This document shows positions 17,657-27,065 of a stretch of DNA of 64,000 nt, piece by piece. The notes beneath the pieces were generated by a model that searched no databases, was not told the DNA's origin, and saw only the letters and a list, made by a program, of their open reading frames with translations. The stretch is from NCBI RefSeq assembly GCF_039023475.1, contig NZ_JBCHVB010000009.1:1-64000 (forward strand), given 5' to 3'. Origin of the DNA: Erwinia sp039023475. GTDB taxonomy: Bacteria > Pseudomonadota > Gammaproteobacteria > Enterobacterales > Enterobacteriaceae. Every line of letters starts with the position of its first letter. The first letter of the stretch is position 1. The position numbers and the translations under genes are program-made.

Positions 17657-18529
17657 ATGCGCAGGTTTAACCGTTACCGGCATCGTCTGCGGACCCTCTG
17701 GGCCTGGCTGAAACTGCTCTGGCAGCGCATTGATGAAGATGGCATGACCATGCTGGCAGGCAATCTTGCCTACGTTTCCTTACTTTCTCTGGTCCCCCTG
17801 GTCGCCGTCGTCTTTGCCCTGTTCGCTGCTTTTCCCGCTTTTGCTGATATCAGCACCCAGCTGAAAAGCTTTATCTTCAGCAACTTTGTCCCTGCTTCCG
17901 GCAACATCATCCAGAGCTATCTGGAACAATTTATCGGTAACGTTAATAGAATGACGGCGGTGGGGGCCTGTGGGCTAGTGGTGACCGCGCTGCTGCTGAT
18001 GTACGCCATTGACAGCGCGCTGAATACTATCTGGCGGAGTAAGCGAAAAAGGCCGCTGGTCTACTCCGTGGCCGTTTACTGGATGATCCTGACGCTGGGG
18101 CCATTGCTGGCCGGGGCCAGCCTGGCGCTCAGCTCTTATCTCCTGTCGCTGCGCTGGGCATCCGTGACGGGCGTCAGTGGGCTGATAGACTATGGGTTGC
18201 GCATTTTCCCCCTGCTGCTGTCATGGCTGTCGTTCTGGCTGCTCTACAGTATCGTACCAACCCGTCAGGTGCCGGGCCGTGATGCCTTGATTGGCGCGCT
18301 GGTCGCCGGTCTGCTGTTTGAGTTGGGTAAAAAGGCTTTTGCGCTCTATGTTACGATGTTCCCTTCGTATCAGTTGGTCTACGGCGTGCTGGCGGTCATC
18401 CCTCTGCTGTTTTTGTGGGTTTACTGGACCTGGTGTATCGTCTTACTGGGTGCCGAAATCGCCGCGACGCTGGGCGACTTCCGCCATCTGAAGCAGCAGG
18501 AAGAAAAATCAGAAAAAGAGGAAGTATGA
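17657..18529 (+). CDS. yihY: Inner-membrane protein YihY (UPF0761)
   Basis: A 290-residue polytopic membrane protein of the UPF0761/YihY family, once wrongly called RNase BN; its function is unknown. About six hydrophobic segments are visible, for example YVSLLSLVPLVAVVFALF near residues 40-57. The C-terminus is charged (QQEEKSEKEEV). It is sandwiched in an operon: its ATG follows the yihX stop directly, and its stop overlaps the dtd start as ATGA. Confidence 0.95.
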   Translation: MRRFNRYRHRLRTLWAWLKLLWQRIDEDGMTMLAGNLAYVSLLSLVPLVAVVFALFAAFPAFADISTQLKSFIFSNFVPASGNIIQSYLEQFIGNVNRMTAVGACGLVVTALLLMYAIDSALNTIWRSKRKRPLVYSVAVYWMILTLGPLLAGASLALSSYLLSLRWASVTGVSGLIDYGLRIFPLLLSWLSFWLLYSIVPTRQVPGRDALIGALVAGLLFELGKKAFALYVTMFPSYQLVYGVLAVIPLLFLWVYWTWCIVLLGAEIAATLGDFRHLKQQEEKSEKEEV

Positions 18530-18963
18530 TTGCCTTAATTCAACGGGCGCTGAATGCCAGCGTGACGGTGGCAGGAGAAACCATCGGTGAAATCGGGCCA
18601 GGGTTGGTGATACTGCTCGGCGTGGAAAAAGGCGATGATGAGCAAAAAGCGCAGCGGCTGTGCGAGCGGGTGCTGGGCTATCGTATTTTTGGCGATGAGC
18701 AGGGCAAAATGAATCTTAACGTACAGCAGGCTGGCGGCAGCGTGCTGGTGGTGTCGCAGTTTACCCTGGCGGCGGATACGCAAAAAGGGATGCGCCCTGG
18801 CTTTTCGGGCGGTGCGGAGCCGGCAGAAGCTGAACGCCTCTATACGTATTTCATTGGCTGCTGTCGTGAGAAAGGCGTTACCACTGAAACAGGCCAGTTT
18901 GCTGCCGATATGCAGGTCGCGCTGGTGAATGATGGCCCCGTCACCTTCTGGCTCCAGGTTTGA
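18526..18963 (+). CDS. dtd: D-aminoacyl-tRNA deacylase
   Basis: Dtd hydrolyses D-amino acids (and glycine wrongly attached to tRNA-Ala) from tRNA, acting as a chirality proofreader. The 145-residue length equals E. coli. The two family signatures are present: SQFTLAAD (with GMRPGFSGG nearby) and the C-terminal NDGPVTFWLQ. The ATG at 18526 overlaps the yihY stop by four bases and is the conserved start. Confidence 0.97.
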   Translation: MIALIQRALNASVTVAGETIGEIGPGLVILLGVEKGDDEQKAQRLCERVLGYRIFGDEQGKMNLNVQQAGGSVLVVSQFTLAADTQKGMRPGFSGGAEPAEAERLYTYFIGCCREKGVTTETGQFAADMQVALVNDGPVTFWLQV

Positions 18964-19019
18964 GACTGTTGGGCGAACGGCAGGTCAGCGTAGCGGGTTC
19001 AGAAAGAGAGAAGCATTTT

Positions 19020-19958
19020 ATGTATCATCTTCGAGTGCCTGAAACAGCGGAAGAGCTGGAGACCTACTACCAGTTCCGCTGGGAAATGCTGAGAAAGCCC
19101 CTGCATCAGCCGATGGGGTCCGAACGGGACGCCTGGGACGCGCTGGCGCATCATCAGATGGTGGTGGACGAACGCGGCGAGCCGGTGGCGGTCGGCCGCT
19201 TATACATCAATGCGGAAAATGAGGCCGCTATCCGTTTTCTGGCGGTGCATCCTTCCGTCCAGGGCAAAGGATTAGGTACGCTGGTGGCGATGACGCTGGA
19301 ATCCGTTGCGCGGCAGGAAGGCGCCAAGCGCGTGGTATGCAGCGCCCGTGAGGATGCGATGACGTTCTTTGCCAAGCTGGGTTACATCAACCAGGGCGAA
19401 ATTACCGTTCCGCAGACGACGCCGGTGCGCCATTTTCTGATGATTAAGCCGGTGATCACGCTTGATGACATTCTGCATCGCGGCGACTGGTGCGGACAGC
19501 TTCAGCAGGCATGGTACGACCATATTCCGCTCAGCGAAAAGATGGGCGTGCGCATTCTTCAGTATACCGGCAAAAAATTTATCACCACGATGCCCGAAAA
19601 CGGTAACCAGAATCCTCACCATACCCTGTTTGCCGGGAGCCTTTTCTCGCTGGCTACGCTGACCGGCTGGGGGCTGATCTGGCTGCTGCTGCGCGAGCGT
19701 CATCTGGGTGGGACCATTATCCTGGCGGACGCGCACATTCGCTACAGCCACCCCATTAGCGGCAAGCCGGGTGCCGTGGCGGACTTAGGCTCGCTCAGCG
19801 GCGATCTCGATCGTCTGGCGCAGGGGCGCAAGGCGAGGGTACAGCTGGAAGTCGAGCTTTTTGGCAATGAGGTCTGTGGGGCGGTTTTTGAAGGGATTTA
19901 TATCGTTCTGCCTGCCGACCCGGATGGCCCTCTCGAAGAGGGCGGCTCCGGGCAGTAG
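19020..19958 (+). CDS. fabY: FabY/YiiD, GNAT-thioesterase two-domain protein
   Basis: In E. coli this protein supports initiation of fatty-acid synthesis when FabH is missing. The N-terminal half is a GNAT acetyltransferase fold (VHPSVQGKGLGTLVA, acetyl-CoA loop) and the C-terminal half is a hot-dog thioesterase-like domain (HHTLFAGSLFSLATLTGWG). The ATG at 19020 with an AGAGAGAAG site is chosen, giving 312 residues from MYHLRVPE. The frame is open to a TTG at 18960 overlapping the dtd stop, and the E. coli protein also has about 16 extra N-terminal residues, so the start is not certain. Confidence 0.92.
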   Translation: MYHLRVPETAEELETYYQFRWEMLRKPLHQPMGSERDAWDALAHHQMVVDERGEPVAVGRLYINAENEAAIRFLAVHPSVQGKGLGTLVAMTLESVARQEGAKRVVCSAREDAMTFFAKLGYINQGEITVPQTTPVRHFLMIKPVITLDDILHRGDWCGQLQQAWYDHIPLSEKMGVRILQYTGKKFITTMPENGNQNPHHTLFAGSLFSLATLTGWGLIWLLLRERHLGGTIILADAHIRYSHPISGKPGAVADLGSLSGDLDRLAQGRKARVQLEVELFGNEVCGAVFEGIYIVLPADPDGPLEEGGSGQ

Positions 19959-19965
19959 CGCTGTT

Positions 19966-20835
19966 TTAGCGCCCTTTCTTTTTACGACCCGGCTGGGTAA
20001 AGCGCTTACGGCCAGCCGGCGCGGCGCTTTTTTCACTGCTTTTCGGCCCGCTGACGGCAGGTTTCTTCGCTGCGGCGGGTTTGGCCTTCGCCTTTTGCGC
20101 TGGTTTTTCCTCGGACGAGGAGTCCTCAATCAGCCGGAATAACTCGATCAGCTCATCATCGGTCAGGTCGCGCCACTCCCCCGGCGGCAGCCCTTTCAGG
20201 CTGACGTTCATGATGCGGACACGCTCAAGCCTGGTGACTTCATAGTCAAAATGTTTGCACATGCGGCGGATCTGACGATTAAGCCCCTGCACCAGCGTAA
20301 TGCGAAACGCGAACGGCGCTTCTTTCTTCACTTTGCATTTCCGGGTCACCGTTCCCAGCATGGGCACGCCTGCACCGAGGCCCTGAATAAACTCATCGGT
20401 CACCGGCTTGTTAACCGTGACGATATACTCTTTTTCGTGATCGTTTCCGGCGCGCAGGATTTTATTCACTAAATCGCCGTGGTTGGTCAGAAATATCAGT
20501 CCCTGAGAATCCTTATCGAGACGCCCCACCGGGAAGACGCGCTTGCTGTGGTTGACGAAATCCACGATGTTATCCCGCTCGCCTTCCTCCGTGGTACAGA
20601 TGATGCCCACAGGTTTATGCAGCGCGATAAAGACCAAATCTTCTTCATTACGCGGCTCAATAAGCTGACCATTCACCTTCACCACATCCCCGGCAAATAC
20701 CTGAGCGCCAACCCCGGCCCGTTTGCCGTTGATAAATACGTTACCCTGTTCGATGTAACGATCGGCGTCGCGACGGGAGCAGATACCGCTCTCGCCAATA
20801 TATTTGTTCAGTCGAATGGATGAGTTGGTCAGCAT
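19966..20835 (-). CDS. rluF: 23S rRNA pseudouridine(2604) synthase RluF
   Basis: RluF converts U2604 of 23S rRNA to pseudouridine. The 289-residue protein has an N-terminal S4 RNA-binding domain (RLNKYIGESGICSRRDAD) and the RsuA-family catalytic core with the active Asp107 in GRLDKDSQG. The last 50 residues are a low-complexity tail rich in Lys, Ala, Pro and Ser, as in E. coli RluF. It converges with fabY (7-base gap). In E. coli rluF lies elsewhere on the chromosome, so the neighbourhood marks a rearrangement. Confidence 0.95.
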   Translation of the reverse strand: MLTNSSIRLNKYIGESGICSRRDADRYIEQGNVFINGKRAGVGAQVFAGDVVKVNGQLIEPRNEEDLVFIALHKPVGIICTTEEGERDNIVDFVNHSKRVFPVGRLDKDSQGLIFLTNHGDLVNKILRAGNDHEKEYIVTVNKPVTDEFIQGLGAGVPMLGTVTRKCKVKKEAPFAFRITLVQGLNRQIRRMCKHFDYEVTRLERVRIMNVSLKGLPPGEWRDLTDDELIELFRLIEDSSSEEKPAQKAKAKPAAAKKPAVSGPKSSEKSAAPAGRKRFTQPGRKKKGR

Positions 20836-20937
20836 AGTTCCTCCGTAAAAAAGCGGACTATACCCTAACTGCGGGACATTGCGAATATAAGGGGATCACA
20901 TTGCATCCTGTAGGCAATCCCCTTCACGGGTGGTATT

Positions 20938-22620
20938 TCAGGGCGCGGGAACCAGCTGACCTGCCTGTAGCCTTTGCTCAAGGGACTTTTCGTCAGAGGA
21001 GACCGACAATATGCCGTTCACCGTCGGTTTCATCGCCGTCTCTGCCGCCAGGCTTCCGGTTATTTTTAACCGCAGCTCTCCTTTGTCGCTCAGTGGCACC
21101 TCCGGCCAGCCCCAATTCTGCAACAGATTAACCGGAACTTCATGGCCCTGTAGCGTCAGCGACAGCGCCCGCTGGGGCTGCTGGGAAACCGTTGCCAGAC
21201 TCTCCACCATACCCGCCTGGATAAACGCACTCATTTCCGTCACGTTAATCATATTATCGTCGGCGGTGAGTGCAACAGATGGATGCCGCATATCGACGCG
21301 GTTAAATGTGGCTTCGGCCGCGTTAAAGCGGAGGTTGCCTGACCAGATCCCCCACTGCCGCTGGCGTGCAAGCAGCAGGTTTTTGCCGCTGCCGTCCAGG
21401 GCGGTCATCTGGAAGGGAAATACCGGATTGATATCGATGATCAGGTTACGGTTCGCTTCAAACCTGGTGATTTCCACGGCGGAAAGCCATTCGGGAAGCT
21501 GCTTCATCCAGCGCTCGCGCCAGTTGAGCGGCAGCGTATATTCGATCCCGGCAATCGCCAGCTCGTCCAGGGTCAGTTTCTTGTCGCTGCGGTTCCATTT
21601 TCCGGAGGTACGGATCAGGCCGTTGACCCAGCGTGAACTGAACTGGGTGAGCGATACGCCTTCAGGCGAGAACGTCATATTCAGGATTGGATCGTTCAGT
21701 TGCAGGCTACCGTTCACGAAGGATCGGGCATTCATCGACAGTGAACCCTCATCGCTTTCCCATTCGCCGTTGCGCAGCGTCAGATCTTTCAGCGCCAGAT
21801 TAAGATCGGTGACGGCCCAGTCTGCGCCTTCCAGCCGCGCCCCGGTGACATCAATACGGTCGAAGTGGACGGGGGGAAGACGCCGCAGCGGCGAGAAAAA
21901 ACCGGACAGGGAATCTGAGGTTTGCAGGCGAATGCTGTTGAGACGCAGATTCGCCACCTGCCAGGCGCCCCGGGCATCACGCTGCGCGCTGGCGGTGATC
22001 GAGCCCAGCGCCACATCGGCCCCGACGTTACTCATTACCAGCTGCTGTTTGCTGATGCGTCCCTGCAAGAACACGTTTCTGGCCGGGATACCGTTCAGTT
22101 CCAGCGAGTCCGCGCTCATCTGAAAGCTGGCATCCGTTCCGATAACGTCTCCCGCAACGGGCTGCCAGGGAACGATGCCCCCGTTAACCTGCTGCGCGAC
22201 CAGGGGCAATTCGCCCTGAGGGCGGTTAACCGACATCTTAATCAGCTGGAGCCTGTCCGCCGCGAAGGGAAGGGGAACGCCGTTATCAGTGACCCTGAGC
22301 GTACCTTCTTCCAGCTGAATAGCGGCAAAATGGTGGGGCTTAGTAAACTGGGCGCTGCTCAGCGTCAGCGTCACGTGACGGGCAGCCAGCAGCGCCGGGG
22401 CAGCTTTGCGGCCAAACGAAACGTCGTTGAGGATGAGTTGAGCAGGATCGGAAAAGTTGTGCTCCAGCTTGCTGAAGGCCAGCTGATAGCTTGTGTGCTG
22501 CGTGACGGCACGGCTTACCCATCCTGCGCCCCACTGAGTTTGCAGCAGCACATAAAGCGTGACCACGATAAGCAGTAACACCAGCAGCAGCGTAAGCAGA
22601 ATTTTTCCAAGTAATTTCAT
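20938..22620 (-). CDS. yicH: AsmA-like envelope protein YicH
   Basis: A 560-residue member of the AsmA/TamB-like superfamily. An N-terminal membrane anchor is clear (KILLTLLLVLLLIVVTLYVLL, about residues 6-26), the rest is periplasmic with beta-strand-rich AsmA repeats. Such proteins are thought to act in lipid transfer between membranes; YicH itself is not assigned. The ATG at 22620 has an AAGGG site and aligns with E. coli YicH (569 aa), which is likewise next to xanP. About 130 bases separate it from xanP. Confidence 0.9.
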   Translation of the reverse strand: MKLLGKILLTLLLVLLLIVVTLYVLLQTQWGAGWVSRAVTQHTSYQLAFSKLEHNFSDPAQLILNDVSFGRKAAPALLAARHVTLTLSSAQFTKPHHFAAIQLEEGTLRVTDNGVPLPFAADRLQLIKMSVNRPQGELPLVAQQVNGGIVPWQPVAGDVIGTDASFQMSADSLELNGIPARNVFLQGRISKQQLVMSNVGADVALGSITASAQRDARGAWQVANLRLNSIRLQTSDSLSGFFSPLRRLPPVHFDRIDVTGARLEGADWAVTDLNLALKDLTLRNGEWESDEGSLSMNARSFVNGSLQLNDPILNMTFSPEGVSLTQFSSRWVNGLIRTSGKWNRSDKKLTLDELAIAGIEYTLPLNWRERWMKQLPEWLSAVEITRFEANRNLIIDINPVFPFQMTALDGSGKNLLLARQRQWGIWSGNLRFNAAEATFNRVDMRHPSVALTADDNMINVTEMSAFIQAGMVESLATVSQQPQRALSLTLQGHEVPVNLLQNWGWPEVPLSDKGELRLKITGSLAAETAMKPTVNGILSVSSDEKSLEQRLQAGQLVPAP

Positions 22621-22695
22621 TGCACCCTTTCCCGTGAGCATCCATTCATGAGCGAGTTATGCCTCATTTAAAACTGAAGCTCAACCGTCGATGAT

Positions 22696-22721
22696 GACGG
22701 GCGGTTCACAGACCGCCCGTC
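22696..22721. repeat. Perfect GC-rich inverted repeat between xanP and yicH
   Basis: GACGGGCGGT (22696-22705) and ACCGCCCGTC (22712-22721) form a 10-base stem with a six-base loop. There is no T-run on either side, so it is not a standard terminator; it may protect the xanP 3' end. Confidence 0.6.
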
Positions 22722-22750
22722 GCAGGCACCCAGAATGACACAGGAGGGGC

Positions 22751-24139
22751 TTATTTTTCCTGTGGAAAGATAAGATTCAGAATGATGGCGGTAATTCCGC
22801 CGGCGGCAATGCCGGATGAGAACAGCGTTTTCAGCCATTCAGGCGCGAACTGCAGGATCAGCGGCTGTTGAGAAACGCCTAATCCGACCGCCAGCGAGAT
22901 CGCCATAATCATAATCGCCCGCCGGTTCAGCGGCTCGCGCGAAACGATACGCACGCCGGAAGCGGCGATGGTGCCAAACATCACTAACGTTGCGCCGCCC
23001 AGTACGGGTTCAGGAATATGCTGCACAAATCCGCTGACTGCCGGAAAGAGGCCCAGCACGATCAGCATCAGCGCCACGACAAAACCGACGTAACGGCTGG
23101 CGACGCCGGTCAGCTGGATCACGCCATTATTCTGACCAAAGCAGGAGTTAGGGAAGGTGTTAAACAGCGCTGAAACAAACGAATTCAGGCCATTCGCCAG
23201 CACGCCGCCTTTCAGACGCTTCATATAGAGCGGGCCGCTGACCGGTTGTTCGGAAACGTCAGAGGTAGCGGTGATATCCCCGATGGTTTCCAGGGAGGTC
23301 ACCATAAAGACCAGCATCAGCGGAATCAAAAGATTCCAGTCAATACTCAGTCCGTAATAGAACGGAACAGGGACCGTAATCAGCGACTCGTTTACCGCGG
23401 CCTGGCTCGCCGGCAGCATATCCAGCGCCCAGGCCAGCAGATAGCCGACGGCCATGGCAATCACCAGCGAGGCGACGCGAAGGTAAGGGTTGCGCTGACG
23501 GTTGAGCAGAATAATCACCAACAGCACGGCGCCTGCCAGCAGAAGGTTTTTCGGCGCGCCGAAAGTGTGATCGTTCATGGCCGCGAAACCGCCGCCAATT
23601 GAGGTTAGTCCGACCTGAATAAGCGACAGGCCGATGATCATCACCACAATGCCAGAAACCAGCGGCGTGATGATGCGGCGGGCCAGATGCAGCACGCGTG
23701 AAAGCAGCATCTCCGTACAGGACGCCAGCATCAGCGTACCGAACAGGGCCGCCATCATTGTTGGCACGTCCGCGCCGCCGTTTTTCAGCGCGAGGCCGCC
23801 CATAATCAGCGGGGAGACAAAGTTAAAACTGGTGCCCTGAATCGACAACAGGCCCGAGCCCACCGGCCCCCAGGTTTTGATTTGCAGAATCGACGCCACG
23901 CCGGAGGCGAACAGCGACATGCTGATAATATGCTGTGTATCCTGGGCGGGCAGCCCCAGCGCCTGACAGATAAGCAGCGCTGGCGTAATGACCGCCACAA
24001 ACATCGCCAGCAGATGCTGGCAGGCGGCAAACAGCGTCTGCGGCAGCGGCGGGCGATCTTCGAGACGGTAGATAAGCTCACTGTTGGTGACAGAAGCAGG
24101 GCTACGGGCGGCTTCAGCATCGGAGGTATTAACGGACAT
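22751..24139 (-). CDS. xanP: Xanthine permease XanP
   Basis: A proton-driven xanthine carrier of the NCS2 (NAT) family in the inner membrane. The 462-residue protein has about 12-14 hydrophobic segments. The NAT signature QNNGVIQLTGVASRY and the SFNFVSPL segment (TM3) are present and nearly identical to E. coli. The ATG at 24139 is preferred over a GTG two codons upstream because the AGGGA site is at a better distance. yicH lies downstream on the same strand, as in E. coli. Confidence 0.96.
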   Translation of the reverse strand: MSVNTSDAEAARSPASVTNSELIYRLEDRPPLPQTLFAACQHLLAMFVAVITPALLICQALGLPAQDTQHIISMSLFASGVASILQIKTWGPVGSGLLSIQGTSFNFVSPLIMGGLALKNGGADVPTMMAALFGTLMLASCTEMLLSRVLHLARRIITPLVSGIVVMIIGLSLIQVGLTSIGGGFAAMNDHTFGAPKNLLLAGAVLLVIILLNRQRNPYLRVASLVIAMAVGYLLAWALDMLPASQAAVNESLITVPVPFYYGLSIDWNLLIPLMLVFMVTSLETIGDITATSDVSEQPVSGPLYMKRLKGGVLANGLNSFVSALFNTFPNSCFGQNNGVIQLTGVASRYVGFVVALMLIVLGLFPAVSGFVQHIPEPVLGGATLVMFGTIAASGVRIVSREPLNRRAIMIMAISLAVGLGVSQQPLILQFAPEWLKTLFSSGIAAGGITAIILNLIFPQEK

Positions 24140-24315
24140 TCTCACGGTTCCCTGGCGAACAAAGTGGCGATTTTAATCTTCTGTCAGCCAAAAGCAATCG
24201 TTTGCAGTCAGACAGCGTGCCTGAATGACCTCTGATGTTCAGCGCAGGGAAAGGGAAGCGGCTACAATCGGCTGAACAGTCTCATGGATTAATAGATAAC
24301 GAATGTGAGGTAGAA

Positions 24316-24981
24316 ATGAGCCGGGTATTTCTTATAGGTGCAACGGGTGGCGTAGGGCGACAGCTCAGGAAGCGCCTGGTTAATGCGGGTCATCACGTTA
24401 CCGGACTGCATCGTCAGGATTCACAGGCGGATGAGTTAGTGGCGGATGGAGTGACCCCCGTTAATGGCGATTTGCTGAACACCAGCAGTGAAAGGCTGGC
24501 CGAAACAATGCGCGGATGCGATATCGTGGTCTTCTCCGCCGGGGCCGGCGGCGCTGGCGTCGATCTGACAGATGGTATTGACGGACGGGGCGCGCGTTTT
24601 GCCACTGAAGCCGCCATGCTGGCAGGCATCAGCCGGTTTCTTCTTGTCTCTGCCTTTCCGGAGGCCGGACGCGGTAAGACGGTGTCACCCACGTTTGAGC
24701 ACTATATGCGGGTCAAAAAACAGGCTGACGTTATGCTGGCGGCAACGCCGCTGGAGTGGGTCATCCTGCGGCCGGGCACCCTGGTCAATGAGCCGGGGAA
24801 CGGAAAAGTACGGATGGGGCTGGCTATTCCTTACGGAACCGTGCCCCGCGAAGACGTAGCGGCGGTACTGCATAGCCTTATTGAACAGCCCCAGGTGAAA
24901 CGGGTCATTATCGAACTGACCTCTGGAGAGCAGGCGATTGGGGATGCCGTGGGCAGCATGGCCGCTTTTAGCGGGCAGTAA
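24316..24981 (+). CDS. NAD(P)-binding Rossmann-fold (NmrA-like/atypical SDR) protein
   Basis: A 221-residue protein with an N-terminal dinucleotide-binding motif IGATGGVGRQL (GxxGxxG, residues 7-17) and the typical later elements of an atypical short-chain dehydrogenase: a conserved VSAF(P) strand, YMRVKKQAD (YxxxK) and ILRPGTLVNEPG. This resembles the NAD(P)H-binding/NmrA-like group; the substrate cannot be told. The ATG at 24316 has a GAGG site. It lies between xanP and recG, where E. coli has gltS, and its stop is two bases from the recG stop, converging. Confidence 0.8.
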   Translation: MSRVFLIGATGGVGRQLRKRLVNAGHHVTGLHRQDSQADELVADGVTPVNGDLLNTSSERLAETMRGCDIVVFSAGAGGAGVDLTDGIDGRGARFATEAAMLAGISRFLLVSAFPEAGRGKTVSPTFEHYMRVKKQADVMLAATPLEWVILRPGTLVNEPGNGKVRMGLAIPYGTVPREDVAAVLHSLIEQPQVKRVIIELTSGEQAIGDAVGSMAAFSGQ

Positions 24982-24983
24982 CC

Positions 24984-27065
24984 TCAGGCATTGGTATAGC
25001 GCTCCGTTTCCGGCAGCCAGCGCTCGATCAGTGCCTGAGCCTGTTCCGGATAATGCTGGTGGATGTGCCGGGCGACCCGCTGTACTTCAGGGATCATGGC
25101 CTGATCGCGCAGCAGATCGGCAACCTTAAACTCGGCGTTGCCGGTTTGCCGGGTGCCAAGCAGCTCGCCAGGACCGCGAATTTCCAGGTCGCACTGGGCG
25201 ATCACGAAGCCATCGGTGCTGTCCCGCAGCACCTGAAGCCGTTTCTGGGCGGTTTTACTCAGTGGTGCCTTATAGAGCAGCACGCAGTGTGAGGCGACGG
25301 AGCCGCGGCCTACCCGGCCACGCAGCTGGTGAAGCTGCGCCAGCCCAAGGCGTTCCGGATTCTCAATAATCATCAGGCTGGCGTTGGGGACGTCCACTCC
25401 CACTTCAATGACCGTGGTGGCCACAAGCAGGTGAATGTCGCCCTGTTTGAACGCCTGCATCACCGCCTGCTTCTCAGCAGGTTTCATGCGGCCATGTACC
25501 AGGCCAACCGTCAACTCAGGCAGCGCCAGCTTCAGCTCTTCCCATGAGGCTTCTGCGGCCTGTGCCTCAAGCTGTTCGGATTCTTCAATCAGCGTACACA
25601 CCCAGTAGGCCTGACGGCCTTCGCCGCTGCAGGCATTCTTAACGCGTTCAATAATGTCCGCCCGGCGCGTATCAGGGATGGCGACGGTGGTTACCGGCGT
25701 TCTGCCCGGCGGCAGCTCGTCGATGGTCGAGGTATCCAGATCGGCGTAGGCCGTCATTGCGAGCGTGCGGGGGATCGGCGTGGCCGTCATGATCAGCTGA
25801 TGGGGATGAAATCCCTGCTCCTCTCCCTTTTCCCACAAAGCCAGACGCTGGTGGACGCCGAAACGGTGCTGCTCGTCGATAATGACCAGCGCCAGCCCGT
25901 TAAACTGCACCTGCTCCTGAAAAATGGCGTGGGTGCCCACGATCATCGAAACCTGCCCGGCAGCAATCGCCTCCTGCTGTGCCTGGCGCGCTTTCCCTTT
26001 CTGTTTACCGGCCAGCCAGCCCACTTCAATACCCAGAGGCGCAAACCACTGACGGAAATTACTGGCATGCTGTTCGGCGAGCAGCTCGGTCGGTGCCATC
26101 AGGGCGACCTGTTTGCCATACGCGATCACATTTAGCGCCGTCAGCGCGGCAACCAGCGTTTTCCCCGATCCCACATCGCCCTGAACCAGCCGCATCATAG
26201 GATAGTCGTGCGTCAGATCCTGCTCAATTTCACGCACCACACGGCTTTGGGCGGCGGTAGGGCTGAACGGTAATGTAGCGAGCAGCTTATTGCTCAGATC
26301 GTGTCGTGCGGGCATCGGCAGCGCGTGATATCGCTGTGCACCCGCGCGAACCGCCAGCATGCTGAGGTTATGTGCCAGCAGTTCTTCCATAATCAGCCGG
26401 CGCTGGGCCGGATGCTTCCCGCTATCCAGATCGGCCAGCGCCATATCCGGCGGCGGACGATGAAGCGTACGCAGCGCTTCGGGAAGGCTGATCATCCCCT
26501 GGCTCAGCTCAGGCGGCAGCAGCTCCGCAATCGGGCAGGTTTCCAGCAGCGTAAGCGCCTGGTCGGTGAGATTGCGCAGGGTCGCCTGACGGATGCCTTC
26601 GGTGGTGGAATAGACCGGCGTCAGGGTTTCCTGAAGCTCCACCACGCTGTTATCTCCCTGAACGCGGTATTCAGGATGGATGATTTCTGCGCCGCGCTGG
26701 CCCCGCTTGATCTCGCCATAGGCGGTGACGCGGCGGCCGGGCGCCAGGCTGTTTTTCATGCCCGCATTGAAGTTGAAAAAGCGGAGGGTAAGGATACCGG
26801 TGCCGTCGCTGATCTGGCAGGTCAGCATACGGCGGCGGCCAAAGGTAATATCGCTGTGCAGCACTTCGCCTTCCACCGTGGCGTAGATATCAGGCAGAAG
26901 ATCGTTAATGGCGTACAGCTGAGTGCGGTCTTCGTAACGAAGCGGGAGATGTAACAGCAGATCCTGCACGGTGCCCAGACCCAGCTTTGCCAGCTTGCCC
27001 GCCTGGCTTGCGCCAACGCCGGAAAGCGAGTTCAGCGGAACGGCATCCAGCAGGCGGCCCTTCAT
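24984..27065 (-). CDS. recG: ATP-dependent DNA helicase RecG
   Basis: RecG remodels stalled replication forks and branch-migrates Holliday junctions. The 693-residue length equals E. coli when started at the ATG at 27065. Order: N-terminal wedge/OB domain (about 1-160), then two RecA-like helicase domains with Walker A GDVGSGKT, the DEQH box, SAT-like TATPIPRT, motif V (ATTVIEVGVDVP) and motif VI QLRGRVGRG. Its start overlaps the trmH stop as ATGA, and it is the last gene of gmk-rpoZ-spoT-trmH-recG. Confidence 0.98.
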   Translation of the reverse strand: MKGRLLDAVPLNSLSGVGASQAGKLAKLGLGTVQDLLLHLPLRYEDRTQLYAINDLLPDIYATVEGEVLHSDITFGRRRMLTCQISDGTGILTLRFFNFNAGMKNSLAPGRRVTAYGEIKRGQRGAEIIHPEYRVQGDNSVVELQETLTPVYSTTEGIRQATLRNLTDQALTLLETCPIAELLPPELSQGMISLPEALRTLHRPPPDMALADLDSGKHPAQRRLIMEELLAHNLSMLAVRAGAQRYHALPMPARHDLSNKLLATLPFSPTAAQSRVVREIEQDLTHDYPMMRLVQGDVGSGKTLVAALTALNVIAYGKQVALMAPTELLAEQHASNFRQWFAPLGIEVGWLAGKQKGKARQAQQEAIAAGQVSMIVGTHAIFQEQVQFNGLALVIIDEQHRFGVHQRLALWEKGEEQGFHPHQLIMTATPIPRTLAMTAYADLDTSTIDELPPGRTPVTTVAIPDTRRADIIERVKNACSGEGRQAYWVCTLIEESEQLEAQAAEASWEELKLALPELTVGLVHGRMKPAEKQAVMQAFKQGDIHLLVATTVIEVGVDVPNASLMIIENPERLGLAQLHQLRGRVGRGSVASHCVLLYKAPLSKTAQKRLQVLRDSTDGFVIAQCDLEIRGPGELLGTRQTGNAEFKVADLLRDQAMIPEVQRVARHIHQHYPEQAQALIERWLPETERYTNA

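Noticed and set aside
21011..22123. A 370-codon open frame antisense to yicH
   Set aside because: Serine/arginine-rich translation typical of a shadow frame; YicH is the conserved reading.
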